A program made the position numbers and the translations under genes. From Chitinispirillales bacterium (GTDB lineage: Bacteria; Fibrobacterota; Chitinivibrionia; Chitinivibrionales; Chitinivibrionaceae), in contig JAIRUI010000093.1 in the NCBI GenBank assembly GCA_031254455.1, positions 1 to 15,926 on the forward strand: DNA of 15,926 bases, read 5' to 3'. The notes under the pieces are model-generated. The model saw only the letters and a program-made list of their open reading frames with translations. It was not told where the DNA came from and did not search any database. Every line of letters starts with the position of its first letter. Positions within the stretch are counted from its first letter, which is position 1. This document shows positions 15,513 to 15,926 of this stretch, piece by piece.

Positions 15513-15773
15513 CTATTTCGCTTTTTCACAGGATGAAGCGGACGGACAGGACTTGCATTCGGCTTTTTTCTCAACTTTTTTGTCTGAATTTTTGAAATCT
15601 GTTTGGTAAAATCCCGAACCTTTAAGAATTGCACCCGCTCCTGTTCCAATCAGACGTCTGACTTTGCCTTTGCAATCGTCGTATATGCAGTTTTTAATCG
15701 ATTCAGCCGTCATGCTTTGAAATTTGTCGAACGTTTTTCCGCATTTTTCGCATTCATACGAATAAGTCGGCAT
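15513..15773 (-). CDS. FmdB-type zinc ribbon protein
   Basis: An 86-aa small protein of the FmdB/CxxC-CxxC regulatory family. The N-terminus MPTYSYECEKCGKTFDKFQSM is diagnostic. Zinc ligands are probably Cys8, Cys11, Cys29 and Cys34 (the second pair is spaced CxxxxC). Further cysteines at 73, 76 and 82 sit in a Lys/Ser-rich tail and could form another small site. The family was named for a putative regulator of formamidase/amidase genes, but most members have no proven role. It has a good RBS (GGAGGA) and is the first gene of a two-gene unit with obgE, which starts at the very next base after its stop. Confidence 0.9.
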   Translation of the reverse strand: MPTYSYECEKCGKTFDKFQSMTAESIKNCIYDDCKGKVRRLIGTGAGAILKGSGFYQTDFKNSDKKVEKKAECKSCPSASSCEKAK

Positions 15774-15875
15774 AATAATTTCCTCCGTTTTTTGTTTCTT
15801 TTCAAATGTAAAATACTATTTTTCCTATAAAAATAAAATATTTTCTGCTATGAAATAACCAAAACAAGGCGGCAA
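15774..15875. other. Divergent intergenic region, fmdB-obgE / right-edge gene
   Basis: This 102-bp, very AT-rich gap carries the promoter of the leftward fmdB-obgE unit and perhaps of the rightward gene. TATAAA at 15826-15831 could be a -10 element for the rightward gene, but no matching -35 is evident. AAGG at 15866-15869 gives the rightward gene a 6-nt spaced RBS. Confidence 0.4.
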
Positions 15876-15926
15876 ATGGGTATAAAACAGGAATTATTCG
15901 GTGATCTGGACTTTGGCAATGCAAAA
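15876..15926 (+). CDS. Unrecognised protein, first 17 codons only
   Basis: An ATG preceded by AAGG at a 6-nt spacing opens a frame that runs without a stop to the end of the window: MGIKQELFGDLDFGNAK. The RBS, and its place divergent from the fmdB-obgE unit, suggest a real gene start. The short N-terminus does not identify a family. Confidence 0.5.
   Translation, partial: MGIKQELFGDLDFGNAK

Noticed and set aside
1..15926. CRISPR array, phage defence island or mobile element
   Set aside because: No regularly spaced repeats, transposase, integrase or defence-type gene cluster is visible; the PD-(D/E)XK fragment at the left edge alone is not enough.

Overview
The window reads as a stretch of chromosome from an AT-rich, Gram-negative, probably anaerobic or gut-associated bacterium. 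The clues are a typical lipoprotein signal on a peptide-binding protein, a YibQ-type envelope protein, and two secreted C10 cysteine proteases. Both proteases end in the same FlgD/T9SS-like C-terminal domain, of the sort seen in Bacteroidota and Fibrobacterota. The Fibrobacterota side seems plausible to me, but this is inference: there is no rRNA or other decisive marker here. I saw no tRNA, rRNA, CRISPR array, integrase or insertion sequence.

Layout. 1-348: 3' end of a PD-(D/E)XK-like protein. 370-2067 (-): a DeaD/CsdA-type DEAD-box RNA helicase. Divergent from it, 2262-6191 (+) is a compact four-gene run: a membrane-anchored, apparently catalytically dead YibQ-like protein, pdxJ (vitamin B6), an AMP-forming acyl ligase and a stand-alone acyl carrier protein. 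6211-8010 (-): an orphan oligopeptide/dipeptide-type ABC substrate-binding lipoprotein. 8072-8656 (+): a PAP2 membrane phosphatase, converging with and overlapping an AlkD-type DNA glycosylase at 8648-9376 (-). 9419-14359 (-): two tandem paralogous C10 (streptopain-like) proteases, each with a signal peptide, Spi-type propeptide and C-terminal sorting-like domain, but with different middle modules. 14505-15773 (-): fmdB-type zinc ribbon and obgE, abutting with no gap. 15876 to the right edge (+): the first 17 codons of an unrecognised gene.

The genes are mostly ordinary housekeeping functions. The most distinctive part is the protease pair. One copy carries a nine-G homopolymer in its coding strand, just after the propeptide and before the catalytic cysteine. 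That is the configuration expected of a slipped-strand on/off switch, and its sister copy lacks it. The two genes also share near-identical DNA at their 3' ends and in the propeptide, which points to recent duplication or gene conversion, and a clean hairpin lies between them. Secondary points are the YibQ-like pseudoenzyme placed ahead of pdxJ and the paired acyl ligase/ACP. I did not find a convincing new multi-gene system.
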